From positions 10,891,535 through 10,955,534 of the forward strand of contig JAAONU010000009.1 in assembly GCA_012932295.1 (NCBI GenBank): a stretch of 64,000 nucleotides of DNA. The letters are read 5' to 3'. Shown piece after piece: positions 44,413-55,241 of the stretch. Positions within the stretch are counted from its first letter, which is position 1, and each line of letters opens with the position of its first letter. This stretch comes from Cyclina sinensis (lineage: Eukaryota > Mollusca > Bivalvia > Venerida > Veneridae). The notes under the pieces were generated by a model. It did not search any database and was not told the origin of the DNA. It worked only from the letters and a program-made list of their open reading frames with translations. Made by a program: the position numbers and the translations under genes.

Positions 44413-45843
44413 ATTATGAGAACTCACACACAAAATCATGAGTAACAAGTAAAAATACCTCTAATCCAACCTGTCTTAAGTAATGTGATTTGATTACACT
44501 TTTTTTTAAGACTAAAATGTTTATCAACATCAGGTGAATAAGCAGAAAACCTATGTCTCCTATCTGTTCATTTAAATAACTTTAGTTTGTTTCCTTGAGT
44601 TTTGTTTTAAACCAAAAATAGACATTTCTTTTTAATTTGCTTACTTCCTGCAGTTACACTGTACACTGTTATTCTTCTCTCTACATTAATTTTGTCTAAG
44701 TTACAGTTTCCTTTCTGTTAATTCATGAAATATACATTTCTTCTCTGTATATCTTCTGTACACTATGTGATCTATTTCGAACAGGAAATTTATTCTACTT
44801 TACCTGTATATTTTACAAGCTGTTTGGATGCAACACAAACAAAAGTGTAATTTGAGTGTCATTGACTTGGAGGGAAGCCAATCATTGCCACTTCTATGTG
44901 TGTGTACTATCATTTGTCCAAAATGTACCAGAAAATAACATTATTATAATATGAAAACTCAAAACAAAAAGTTAGAACTATAAAATACTCATGTATTTTT
45001 TTCATGCTAAACTTGTTAAACTCACATCTACTACCTGACCATTTACAATATGTCTTCTAAAAATGCTTTACTTAGACCACACTTTACACTTTACATACAG
45101 AACCAAACCAGTGTGGAAATGTGCTGTAGCTAAATTATAAAATATCTCCTCTTTCACAAAACGTTAACACTTCAAACAATATGAAATCAAGCTGGCTGAC
45201 AATGCACAATGCACCTATAAATCATTTCAGACCAGCTCTGGAGGAGAAGACCTATACATGTGCCTAGAAAGACCTACCCACATGATTAATTTGTTAGGGC
45301 AAGTCTTTACAAAATATACACACCTTTGTCAAACAAAAGAGAAGAGGTTACAAAAGATTGATTTATGTCGAATCAAGAGTAAAATATATACTAACTGTTT
45401 TTATTTACATATAAATGTCAAAATGTGTCATTGTACTGAACTGTATATACCATTTAGGTTTAGGGTCATGGATGTGTGACATACGTCTGCTTAAAGTGAT
45501 AAAACTGGGTCAAAGACATGATATTTAGTATCAATATCAAAATATAGAACAAAACCTGACACAGGAAAGGTTTTTGTACTGTGAAACCTAGTGTACACTA
45601 AATTATTTCTGAACAGAGCCACAGTTGACACTTTTTATTATAAAGTATCTTTCATTTCTTACTGACATTTGTAATAAAGTACTGTAACTTACCTTAAATG
45701 AACTATGTACAAGAGTTTCATCTAAATCTATCACAACACACTTTTTGTTTGTGTCCTGTGGGCGAACAGCCGGTAGTAAATATTTTTCATTAGGACTCTA
45801 GAATAGAAAACAATGAGTGAAGTGTACTGACAGCATGTATGTT
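44413..45843. other. host intron around the first exon, not repetitive
   Basis: The largest non-repeat segment of the window, AT-rich. Apart from the exon at 45693-45797 no other exon, RNA gene or promoter was recognised. A 73-codon open frame at 45258-45479 (plus) has no recognised similarity and lies antisense in the intron. Confidence 0.55.
45693..45797 (-). CDS. CTDSPL: CTD small phosphatase, first exon of the window (catalytic DLDET)
   Basis: The minus strand reads TTCTATTCTAG, then 105 bp (35 codons, phase 0 at both ends), then GTAAGTTAC. It encodes [15 protein letters not shown], then [32 protein letters not shown] is the signature of SCP/CTDSP phosphatases: in DxDxT (exon residues 24-28) the first Asp is the nucleophile that takes the phosphate and the second is the acid/base; Mg2+ is the cofactor. 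YLLP just before the domain is also shared by the family. Earlier exons (start codon and N-terminal region) were not found between here and 64000. The vertebrate proteins act in the nucleus on RNA polymerase II CTD and in REST-dependent gene silencing; this role is inferred for the present gene. Confidence 0.97.
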
Positions 45844-48800
45844 AAAACAAGTGCCACCGCAAGCGGGGGCCACGCTCGACTTTTTCTTATCTCCAAAGGC
45901 AAACACATCAGAGGAAGCACATTGTGGACAAGGGATTTCAAATGAAACATCATTTGGAAATATATATGTCAAATTAATCCATACCAATTTTTGCAAAATT
46001 CAATAATTTGACCTTGCCTGTCAAGGACATTTTAAGGTCAAGATCATACTTGAAAGAACCAAAATGTTGGATTTGTCATAAGTATGGTTTTGTCCAAGTA
46101 AAAATCAAATCCGTAAAAACAAGAGGGCCATGATGGCCCTGTATCGCTCACCTGAGTATGACTGCTTTTAACAAAGTTGCTATGGACCTGGTTAATTGAC
46201 CCCAGATGACCCATATTCAAACCTGATCTACAAATTATTGAAACAATCTTTCTGACAAATTTCAAGGTTATTTGGACTGAAAATGTTACTTCTAGAGTGT
46301 TAACAAGGTTTTTCCATATTTGGGCTCTATGACCTAGTTTTTGAACCTAGATGTCCCATATTTGAACTTGAGCTAGAAATCATTGAAACAATCTATCTGA
46401 CAAATTTCCAGGGATATTTGGACTGAAAATGTAACCTCTAGAGTGTTAACAAGGTTTTTCCATATTTGGGCTCTGTGACCTAGTTTTTGAACCTAGATGA
46501 CCAATATTCGAACCTGAGCTAGAAATTATCGAAACAACCTCTCTGACAAATTAACAGGATATTTGGTCTGAAAAAGGAGCCTCTAGAGTGTTAACAAGGT
46601 TGTTTTACTTTTGGGCTCTGTGACCTAGTTTTTGACCCCAGATGACCCATATCCAAACTTGAGCTACAAATCATCAAAACAACCTTTCTGACAAACTTCT
46701 GGGATATTTGGACTGAAAATGTAGCCCCTAGAGTGTTTACAAAGTATTTGGGCTCTGTGACATTCTTTTTGACTCCAGTTGACCCATATTCGAACTTGAG
46801 CTAGAAATTATATAGAAATCTTTCTGACAAATTCTTGGTTATTTGGAATTAAAATCTTACCTCTAGAATGTTAACAAAGTTTTTCCATATTTGGGCTCTA
46901 TGACCTAGTTTTTGACCAAAGATGACCCATCTTCGAATCTGATCTAGAAATCATCAAAACAACTTTTCTGACAAATTTCCAGGATATTTGGACTAAAATG
47001 TAACATCTGGAGTGTTAAAAAGGTTTTTATGATATTTGGGCTCTGTGACCTAGTTTTTGATCCCAGATGACCCATACCCAGATTTGAGCTAGAAATCATT
47101 AATACAACTTTTCTGACAAATTTCAAGGACATTTGGACTGAAAATGTAACCTCTAGAGCATAAACAAGGTTTTCTAACTTTTGGGCTCTGTGACCCAGTT
47201 TTTGACCCCAGATAACCCATATTCAAAAATTGAGCTAGAAATCATTGAAAAAATCTTCTGACAAATATCCAGATTATATGGACTGAAAATGTTACCTTTA
47301 GAGTGTTAACAAGGTTTTTCCATATTTCGGGTCTGTGACCTAGTTTTTGAGCCCTGATGACCCCTATTCGAATTTAAGCTAAAAATCATTGAAATAACCT
47401 TTCTGACAAATTTCCAGATTATTTGGACTGAAAAGTAGGCTCTAGAGTGTTAACATTTTTTGTATATTTTTGGGCTCTTGTGATCTAGTTTTTAATCCCA
47501 AATGACCTATATTCGAACCTGAGCTAGAAATCATTGAAACAACCTTTCTGACAGATTTCCAGGTTATTCGGACTAAAAATGTTACCTCTAGAGTGTTAAC
47601 AAGGTTTTTTCATATAATTATGGGCTCTGTGACCTAGTTTTAGATCCCAGATGACCCATATTCGAACTTGAGCTAGAAATCATCAAAGCAACCTTTCTGA
47701 CAAACTTCCAGGATATTTGGACTGAAAATGTAACCTCTAGAGTGTTAACAAGGTTTTTCTATTTTTGGCCTTTGTGACCTAGTTTTTGAACCCAGATGAC
47801 CCATATTTGAACTTGTGCTAGAAATCAAAGAAGCAGCCTTTCTGACAAATTTCCAGAATATCTGGACTGAAAAGTAGCCTCTAGAGTGTTAACAATTTTT
47901 TTTAATTTTTGGGCTCTGTGACCTAGTTTTTGATCCCAGATGACCTTTATTCGAACCTGAGCTAGAAATCATTGAAACAACCTTTCTGACAGATTTCCAG
48001 GTTATTTGGACTAAAAATGTAGCCTCTGAAGTGTTTACAAGGTTTTTCGATATTTGGGCTCTGTGACATTCTTTTTGACTCCACTTGACCCATATTCGAA
48101 CTTGAGCTAGAAATCATAGAAGTAATCTTTCTGACAAATTCCCAGGTTATTTGGAATTAAAATCTTATCTCAAGAGTGTTAACAAAGTTTTTCTATATTT
48201 GGGCTCTGTGCCCTTTTTTTTTTTACCCAAGATGACCCATCTTCCAACTTGATCTAGAAATCATCAATACAACCTTTTTGACAAATTTCCAGGATATTTG
48301 GACTGAAAAAGTAGCCTCTAGAGTGTTAACAAAGTTTTTTTATATTTGGGCTCTGTGACCTGGTTTTTTAACCAAGATAACCCATGTTCGAACTCGTCGG
48401 AGAAATCAATGAGACAAACATCCTGACCAAGTCTCATGACAATTGAGGCAAAAATGAGACCACTAGAGTGTTAAAAACTAATTGTGGACGGACCAACGAC
48501 AGACAAAAGGCGATCACAAAAGCTCAATCTGTCACTTCGTGACAGGTCAGCGAAAAATGACAATGTTATGACAATTTAAGCAAAATTCAATCATCTGACC
48601 TTGACGGTCAAGGTAATTTTTAGGTCATTGTCATATCTGAGTAATTCAACATGTCAGTTTTGTCATAAGTGTTGTTTTGTCCCAGTAGGAATCAAATCCA
48701 ACAACAAATAACGAAGTTATGGCAAATTTTAGCAAAATTCAATTATTTTACCTTGAATGTCAAGGTCATCTTAAGGTCAAGGTCACACATAAAAGAATCA

Positions 48801-48856
48801 TAATGTTGGATTTGTTAAAAATGTTGTTTTGTTCATGTATGAATCAAATCCATAAA
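45844..48856 (+). mobile_element. F cassette split by a T1 cassette
   Basis: The head AAACAAGTGCCACCGCAAGC then GGGGGCCACGCTCGAC (45844-45880) is a second copy of the one at 1509; the next 90 bp are also close copies (CACATCAGAGGAAGCACATT). F units run 45960-46116 and continue 48557-48856. The T1 cassette between them interrupts a unit that otherwise would read AATC..TAAA then AATGACAA.GTTATGACAATT. Confidence 0.75.
46117..48556 (+). mobile_element. T1 cassette, A array of about 16 units, nested in F
   Basis: The head AACAAGAGGGCCATGATGG is at 46118, followed by CCCTGTATCGCTCACCTGAG. About sixteen A units follow with 145-bp spacing (GTGACC at 46475 and 46620), some with deletions or with GACATTC in place of GACCTAG (46755, 48063), again in pairs that suggest block duplication. 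The pre-tail module (TTCGAACTCGTCGGAG) is at 48388, the tetranucleotide run is nearly lost (GGACGGACCAACGACAGAC), and the tail CTCAATCTGTCAC-TTC-GTGACAGGTCAG is mildly decayed. Confidence 0.8.
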
Positions 48857-49076
48857 TAAACTAGAACTATTGCTGAATGCGATTCATACCACCACCAATG
48901 TCATTGATAGAAGGTGACTTGGATATTTGAATATATGGAAAAGGGAATTACTTTTGTGGCATAAAATAGTTCTGTTTAATGGAAAAAAGACAACACTTCA
49001 CAGGTAATAGTAATGACTAAATTTTGAATCGTCAAATCAGGAATTATCTTTGATTTTGCAAATTCAGCCAAGTAAG
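48857..49076 (+). mobile_element. head remnant of another cassette
   Basis: ACTAGAACTATTGCTGAATG then CGATTCATACCACC at 48858-48892 has the ACTAGA start and an ATTGC..GCGAT hairpin. About 190 bp of non-tandem sequence follow, with no array or tail before the R head. Confidence 0.5.
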
Positions 49077-50006
49077 AACAAGAAACATGGCAATGCCACG
49101 AAACCAGGTTTTCAAAAATGTTGTTCTGATTCTATACTATAGTATGAATTTTGGAATGAAGATTGCTATGAATATTCAAAAGATTATAACATGACATGAA
49201 GGAAAAGATAATATTCATGAGAATACATGATAATGAGTAGGATGTAAATTTCGGCTAACAATACTGTCTGCAAGGAGTATACTTAATAATGAGACAACAA
49301 TTTCTGCACGTCATCTTGATGTGGTAAACATTTGTCTGAAGTTTCATCAAAATTCTTCAAAGGGTTGAAGAGTTACAGAGCGGACAGGATTTTCAATGTT
49401 AATGTCACTGTGACCTTGACCTTGGAGCCATCAAAATTCTTCAAAGGGTTGAAGAGTTACAGAGCGGACAGGATTTTCAATGTTAATGTCACTGTGACCT
49501 TGACCTTGGAGCCAGCCATGCGGAACATGCGTTCTGCACGTCATCTTGATGTGGTAAACATTTGTCTGAAGTTTCATCAAAATTCTTCAAAGGGTTGAAG
49601 AGTTACAGAGCGGACAGGATTTTCAATGTTAATGTCACTGTGACCTTGACCTTGGAGCCAGCCATGCGGAACATGCGTTCTGCACGTCATCTTGATGTGG
49701 TAAACATTTGTCTGAAGTTTCATCAAAATTCTTCAAAGGGTTGAAGAGTTACAGAGCGGACAGGATTTTCAATGTTAATGTCACTGTGACCTTGACCTTG
49801 GAGCCAGCCATGCGGAACATGCGTTCTGCACGTCATCTTGATGTGGTAAACATTTGTCTGAAGTTTCATCAAAATTCTTCAAAGGGTTGAAGAGTTACAG
49901 AGCGGACACAATTTCGTTTGACGCCCGCCCATCCGCCCATCCGCCCATCCGCCCGCCATACCCCAATCTAATAACCAGGATTTTCAAAATTGAAAACCTG
50001 GTTAAA
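49077..50006 (+). mobile_element. R cassette with near-identical 146-bp units
   Basis: The head AACAAGAAACATGGCAATGC then CACGAAACCAGGTTTTC lies at 49078-49113, with a CATGGCAATGCCACG hairpin. The array has TCTGCACGTCATCTTGATG at 49302, 49533, 49679 and 49825. The last intervals are exactly 146 bp and the copies show no difference by eye; the first interval contains an extra 85-bp partial copy. A C-rich run of (CCCATCCG)n at 49926-49955 stands where other cassettes have (ACGG)n. The tail AACCAGGATTTTCAAAAT then TGAAAACCTGGTT is at 49973-50003. GAAAACCTGGTT inverts the head block AACCAGGTTTTC exactly. Confidence 0.85.
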
Positions 50007-50518
50007 AAAGTCCTCATCTTAATTTGATTGTCTAATATTTGACTTTCAAGAATGACCTTCACCATGAGCTAGTACGAGGACAACACAAGTTCAACACCAG
50101 TTCTGCATATTCTCTTCATCAGGGAAACATTTGAGCTAAGTTTGAACAAAATCATTCAAGGGGTGTAGGATTTAAAGAGCGGACAAAAAAATTGTCTGAC
50201 TTTCCCAGCATGCCAACTGGATTTTTTAAACATGGGTGCAGTACCCATGCATTTTGAAAAATGTGGGTACATGACCAAAAACATGGGTACCATGTAAGAA
50301 GTTGTAAATATGACAAGATTAAACAAGGTTAAAAAATTGTTTTTTTGTTTATTTCAACACTATTTGAACTGTTACCATTCTGAAGGTAAGTAAGCAAAGG
50401 TTTAGTTCTAAAAACTGAAAAACTATAAACCAGGTTACATTTCAACTGTTAAAGTTTAGTTATCTATCCTCAACAAACTTTTCAGCACTTTGCTGAATAA
50501 TTGCCTAAAACAAAACAA
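50007..50518. other. one S-like unit, then a palindrome-rich unassigned stretch
   Basis: 50010-50205 is an S-type unit (GAATGACCTTCACCATGAGC, AGAGCGGACAAAAAAATTG). 50226-50300 has nested palindromes of one word: CATGGGTGCAGTACCCATG, GTGGGTACATG, CATGGGTACCATG. 50300-50518 is AT-rich without recognised features. Confidence 0.5.
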
Positions 50519-52757
50519 AACAAGAGGGCCATGATGGCCCTGGATCGCTCACCTGAGTACTATGGCTGTAGGTTTGCTGTTAAGCAGTATTTCATTTTTT
50601 AATTGAAAATATGTAAGTGCCTACAAACAAATTATGTAAAATATCAGTCAATAAATAAAGGCTCTATGACAGAAAGTAGAAATATCTATTATAAGCTATG
50701 GTGACCTTGACCCAGTGACCTCAAACCATACCCATGGGTAGAAGTCCATGCAAGAAACCTATATATTGAATATCAAAGATATTGGACTATAAATGAAGGC
50801 TTTATGAGGTACAGAAGATAAATCTATTTTTAGCCTCCGTGACCTTTAACCTAACCTAATAATTTGAACAACCAAACAACCTTTCTAACAAACTGCCAGG
50901 ATATTTGGACTGAAACAGTAGCCTCTAGAGCCTTAACAAGATATTTCTATTTTTGGGCTCTGTGACCTAGTTTATGACCCAGATGACCCATATTCGAACT
51001 TGACCTAGAAACCATAGAAATAACCTTTCTGACATATTTCCAGAATATTTGGGCTGAAAATGTTACATGTAGAGTGTAAACAAGGTTTTTCCAAATTTAA
51101 GCTCTGTGACCTAAGTTTTGACCCTAGATGACCCATATTTGAACTTGACCTAGAAATCATCGAAACAACCTTTCTGACATATTTCCAGGATATTTGGGCT
51201 GAAAATGTTACCTCTAGAGTCTTAACAAGGTTTTTCCATATACAGGCTGTGTCACCTAGTTTTTGACCCCAGATGACCCATATTCCAACTTCACCTAGAA
51301 ATCATCTTAACAAGCTTTCTGACAGTTTTTCAGGAAATTTGGGCTAAAATGTTACCTCTTAAGTGTTAACAAGGTTTTACCATATTTTGGCTGTTTGACC
51401 TAGTTTTTGAACCCACATGACCCATATTTAAACTGGAGCTAGAAATCATCAAAGCAACCTTTCTGACATATTTCCAGGATATTTGGGCTGAAAATGTTAC
51501 CTCTAGAGTGATAAAAAGGTTTTTCCATATTTGGTCTCAGTGACCTAGTTTTTGACCCCAGATGACCCATATTCGAACCTGGGCTAGAAATCATCCAAAT
51601 AACCTTTCTGATATGTTACAAGGATATTTGGGCTGAAAATGTTACCTCTAAAGTGTTAACAAGGTTTTTCCATATTCAGGCTCTATGACCTAGTTTTTGA
51701 CCCAAGATGACCCATATTCGAACTTGACCTAGAAATCATCGAAACAACCTATCTGACATATTTCCAGGATATTTGGGCTGAAAATGTTACCTCTAGAGTG
51801 TTAAAAAGGTTTTTCCATATACAGGCTGTGTGACCTAGTTTTTGACCCCACATGACCCATATTCAAACTTGAGCTAGAAATCATTTTAACAAGCTTTCTG
51901 ACAGTTTTTCAGCAAATTTGGGCTAAAAATGTTACCTCTAGAGTGTTAACAAGGTTTTACCATATTTGAGCTGTGTGACCTAGTTTTTGACCCCACATGA
52001 CCCATATTTCAACTTGAGCTAGAAATCATCAAAACAACCTTCCTGACATATTTCCAGGATATTTGGGCAGAAAATTTTACCTCTAGAGTGATAAAAAGGT
52101 TTTTTCATATTTGGTCTCAGTGACCTAGTTTTTGACCCCAGATGACCCATATTCGAACTTGTGCTAGAAATCATCGATACAACCTTTCTGACATATTTCC
52201 AGGATATCTGGGCTGAAAATGTTACCTCAAGAGTGTTAACAAGGTTTTTCCATATTCAGGCTGTGTGACCTAGTTTTTGACTCCAGATGACCCATATTCG
52301 AACTTGACCTAGAAATCATCGAAACAACCTTTCTGACATATTTCCAGGATATTTGGGCTGAAAATGTTACCTCTAGAGTGTTAACAAGGTTTTTCCATAT
52401 TTGGGCCCTGTGACCTAGATTTTGACCCCAGATGACCCATATTTCAACTTGAGCTAGAAATCATGGAAAGAACTTTTCTGACAAATTTCCAGGATATTAG
52501 GGCTGAAAATGTTACCTCTAGAGTGTTAACAAGGTTTTTCCATATACAGGCTGTGTGACCTTGTTTTTGACCCCACATGACCCATATTCGAACTCGTCCG
52601 AGTAATTACTGGGAGAAGCGTCCTGACCATGTTTCGTGACAATTGGAGCAAAAATGTGACCAGTAGAGTGTTAACGAACTAAATGTGAACGGACGACGGA
52701 CGACGGACATTCATCGATCCTAATAGCTCACCCTGAGCCAGCTCAGGTGAGCTAAAA
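50519..52757 (+). mobile_element. T1 cassette with long leader and A-variant array
   Basis: The head at 50519-50557 (AGAGGGCCATGATGGCCC then TGGATCGCTCACCTGAG) is followed by the leader seen at 26731 and 61079, broken at about 50870. Twelve to thirteen A units follow, of a variant with GACATATTTCCAGGATATTT and ATTTGGGCTGAAAATGTTAC. Spacing is exactly 145 bp (GACCCC or its variant at 51844, 51989, 52134, 52279, 52424). Then come the pre-tail TTCGAACTCGTCCGAG, GGACGACGGACGACGGAC and the tail CTCACCCTGAGC-CA-GCTCAGGTGAG at 52729-52752. Confidence 0.85.
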
Positions 52758-53275
52758 AAACCCCTAAACAATCATGGTTCTGTGTCTTGCATGGTCACTT
52801 ATTGAATCGAGATATTTGTAATTTCAATCCGCTTTGCATTCAGAGCAGTCGATAGTTGCACATGCACCTCGCGTTCTTACAACGATCGATCGTATGAAAA
52901 TGCATCAGTATGCATCAGTACTACGTTCAAGCATTGCATAAGTGACTTCAGAGTTTATTCAAACATGTCTGTTAACGTACCATCGGAAAAGAAAGCCGTC
53001 AATTTCCTTTGTTTTGACATTGTTTACGTCTTCGTGCAGATGATGAACAGGTCACGTGGTACGGAAAACCTCGTCTATTTTTGAAATTGTAAATAACGGA
53101 AACACCCGAAAATCAACATGTATTTTTGCTTTGCTATAGGCGATGGTTCCAAGCATTTTTGCATTGCCATAAGCGACTATTTACTTGCGTGCCGGTACGC
53201 AGTGTTAAAAAACATTGCGTGGAAACCATTTTCTTTGCGTGAAATACGCTTGTTTTTGTGTGAATGGGCATGCTG
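52758..53275. other. unassigned, less repetitive segment
   Basis: No cassette unit, frame or TIR was recognised. It contains the words TGCATCAGTA twice in a row (52901-52920) and TTGCATTGCCATAAGCGAC at 53160. It may be old intron sequence or an unidentified element. Confidence 0.35.
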
Positions 53276-54187
53276 TTTCCACTTGACTTTGAGCTGACAC
53301 AAGGGCAATATCAGCTTTGCACACTGCCTTGTTGAGATGAACATTTGGGCTAAGTTAGAAGAAAATCCTTGTCTTATAATTCACTGTCAAATATTTGATC
53401 TTCAAGTGTGACCTTGAGCTAGTACAAGGTCAACATGGGTTCTGAACATCGCTGTCATGAGGTGAACATTTGAGCCAAGTTTGAAGTAAATCCTTCAAAG
53501 GGTAATAAATTTTCCGAGCGGACACATAAATTTTCTGACCTTCCAATGTGACCTTGACCTGATACAAGGGCAATAGGAGTTCTGCATATTGCCTTGTTGA
53601 GTTGAATATTTGAGCCTTGTAAGAACAAAATCCTTCAAGAGATAAACAATTTACGGAGGAAACAAGACACACTGTCTTTTTTTAATTGTCAGATATTTAA
53701 CCTTCCAGTGTGACATTGACCTTGAGCTGACACAAGGGCAATATGGGTTATGCACATTGCCTTGTTGAGATGAACATTTGAGCAAAGTTTGAAGAAAATC
53801 CTTGTCTTATAATTCATTGTTAAAAATTTGACCTTCAAGTGTGACCTTAACCTTGAGCTGGTACAAGGTCAACATAGGTTCTGCCTATCACTATCATGAG
53901 CTGAACATTTGAGCCAAGTTTGAAGAAAATCCTTCAAGGGTTATACGATTTACAGAGCGGACACGAAAATTATCTGACCTTCCAGTGTAACCTTGACCTT
54001 GACCTGACACAAGGGCAACATGGGTTCTGCACATTCCCATGTTGAGGTTTATATCAAAGCCAAGTTTGAAGAAAATCCTTCCATTAGTGTATGATTTATT
54101 GAGTGGAGAAGGTAGAGACGGACGGACCGACGCAACAGAGCGATTCCAGTATACCTCCCCCACCACACTGGTGGTGGGGGCATAATG
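53276..54187 (+). mobile_element. S array with CCACCA-rich tail
   Basis: Five to six S units (CAAGTGTGACCTTGAGCTGG, TTTGAGCCAAGTTTGAAG, AAAATCCTTCAAGGG, AGAGCGGACAC). The run GACGGACGGACCGACGC leads to the tail TACCTCCCCCACCACAC then TGGTGGTGGGGGCATA at 54153-54184. No head was recognised; the array starts at a poorly defined point near 53276. Confidence 0.65.
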
Positions 54188-54639
54188 GGGGTATAATAAC
54201 AAAGTTATGACACAAAGTTATGACAATTTGAGCAAAATTCAATAAATTGACCTTGATGATCATGGTCATTTTAAGGTTAAGGTCACACTTGAATAATTTA
54301 TCATGTTGGCTTTGTCATAAGTGTTGTTTTATCCAAGTATGATTAAAATCCAAAGACAAATAACAAAGTTATGGCCAGTTTTAGCAAAATTCAATAATTT
54401 GAAGGTCAAGCTCATACTTGACAGAATCAAAATGTCGGATGTGACGTAAGTGTTGTTTTGTCCAAGTATGAATCAAATCAATGAATAAATGAAAAAGTTA
54501 TGACAATACAAGCAAAATTCTATCATCTGATCATGATGGTCAAGGTCATTTATAGGATATGGTCACACCTGAGTTATTCAGCATGTAGATGTTGTCATAA
54601 TGGTTGTTTTGTCCAAGTATGAATCAAATCCAACCATAA

Positions 54640-55130
54640 ACAAGAGATGTTTGTGAAACACTTATGCCCCCTCCCCACCCCCCACGGCAGTATACATTAA
54701 GGGTAGTGTACATAGAAATGAAATTTTCCTTTTGAACTTAAAATCAATAGGGGTTATCTACAGGTACTATCTGAGATGCATCAACCTATCAAGTATGACG
54801 TGTCTTAGCTAAAACTAGACCTAGATATTCTTATGATAAATCTGTATACCAAATTTCATTTCAGTATGTGCAACCTCTGCAAAGAAAATGAACTGAAACT
54901 GCAAATATTTGGAATTTTTCTAAGTCCAAGGGGCATAACTCTGTCAAAAATTAATCGATCAAACCCAAAACAGAACTTGACTTAGATATTCTTATGATAA
55001 ATCTATATACCAAATTTTATTTCAGTATGTGGAACCTCTGCGAAGAAAATGAACGGAAACTGTTGGTGGACATACAGACAGACAGACAGCAGCAAAGCAA
55101 TATGCCCTCCCTTTTTCAAAGGAGGGCATA
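54640..55130 (+). mobile_element. 491-bp cassette nested in F
   Basis: The head ACAAGAGATGTTTGTGAAAC then ACTTATGCCCCCTCCCC has a GTTTGTGAAAC hairpin and TATGCCCCCTCC. Two diverged units follow (CTTATGATAAATCTGTATAC, CAACCTCTGCAAAGAAAATG). The run ACATACAGACAGACAGACAG leads to the tail TATGCCCTCC-CTTTTTCAAA-GGAGGGCATA at 55101-55130. The F unit reads through as CCATAAAC-AACAAAGTTATG when it is removed. The head is a relative of the G head at 3616. Confidence 0.8.
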
Positions 55131-55241
55131 ACAACAAAGTTATGACAATTTAAGCAAAATTAAATAATTTGACCTTGACTACCATGGTCAATTTAAGGTA
55201 GAAGGTCACACCTGAATAATTTAACATGTCAGCTTTGTCAT

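Noticed and set aside
22021..45692. Intronic microRNA of the miR-26 type
   Set aside because: Vertebrate CTDSP introns host miR-26, so I looked on the minus strand for its mature sequence within the introns; no match was seen. This is not a full small-RNA search.
49332..49890. Three identical 60-residue open frames (start MSEVSSKFFKGL)
   Set aside because: They are the same frame in successive 146-bp R units; no protein similarity, no start context, and they arise from the repetition.
52758..53275. Possible exon or promoter in the non-repeat segment
   Set aside because: No frame longer than chance, no recognised motif and no splice-flanked coding stretch.
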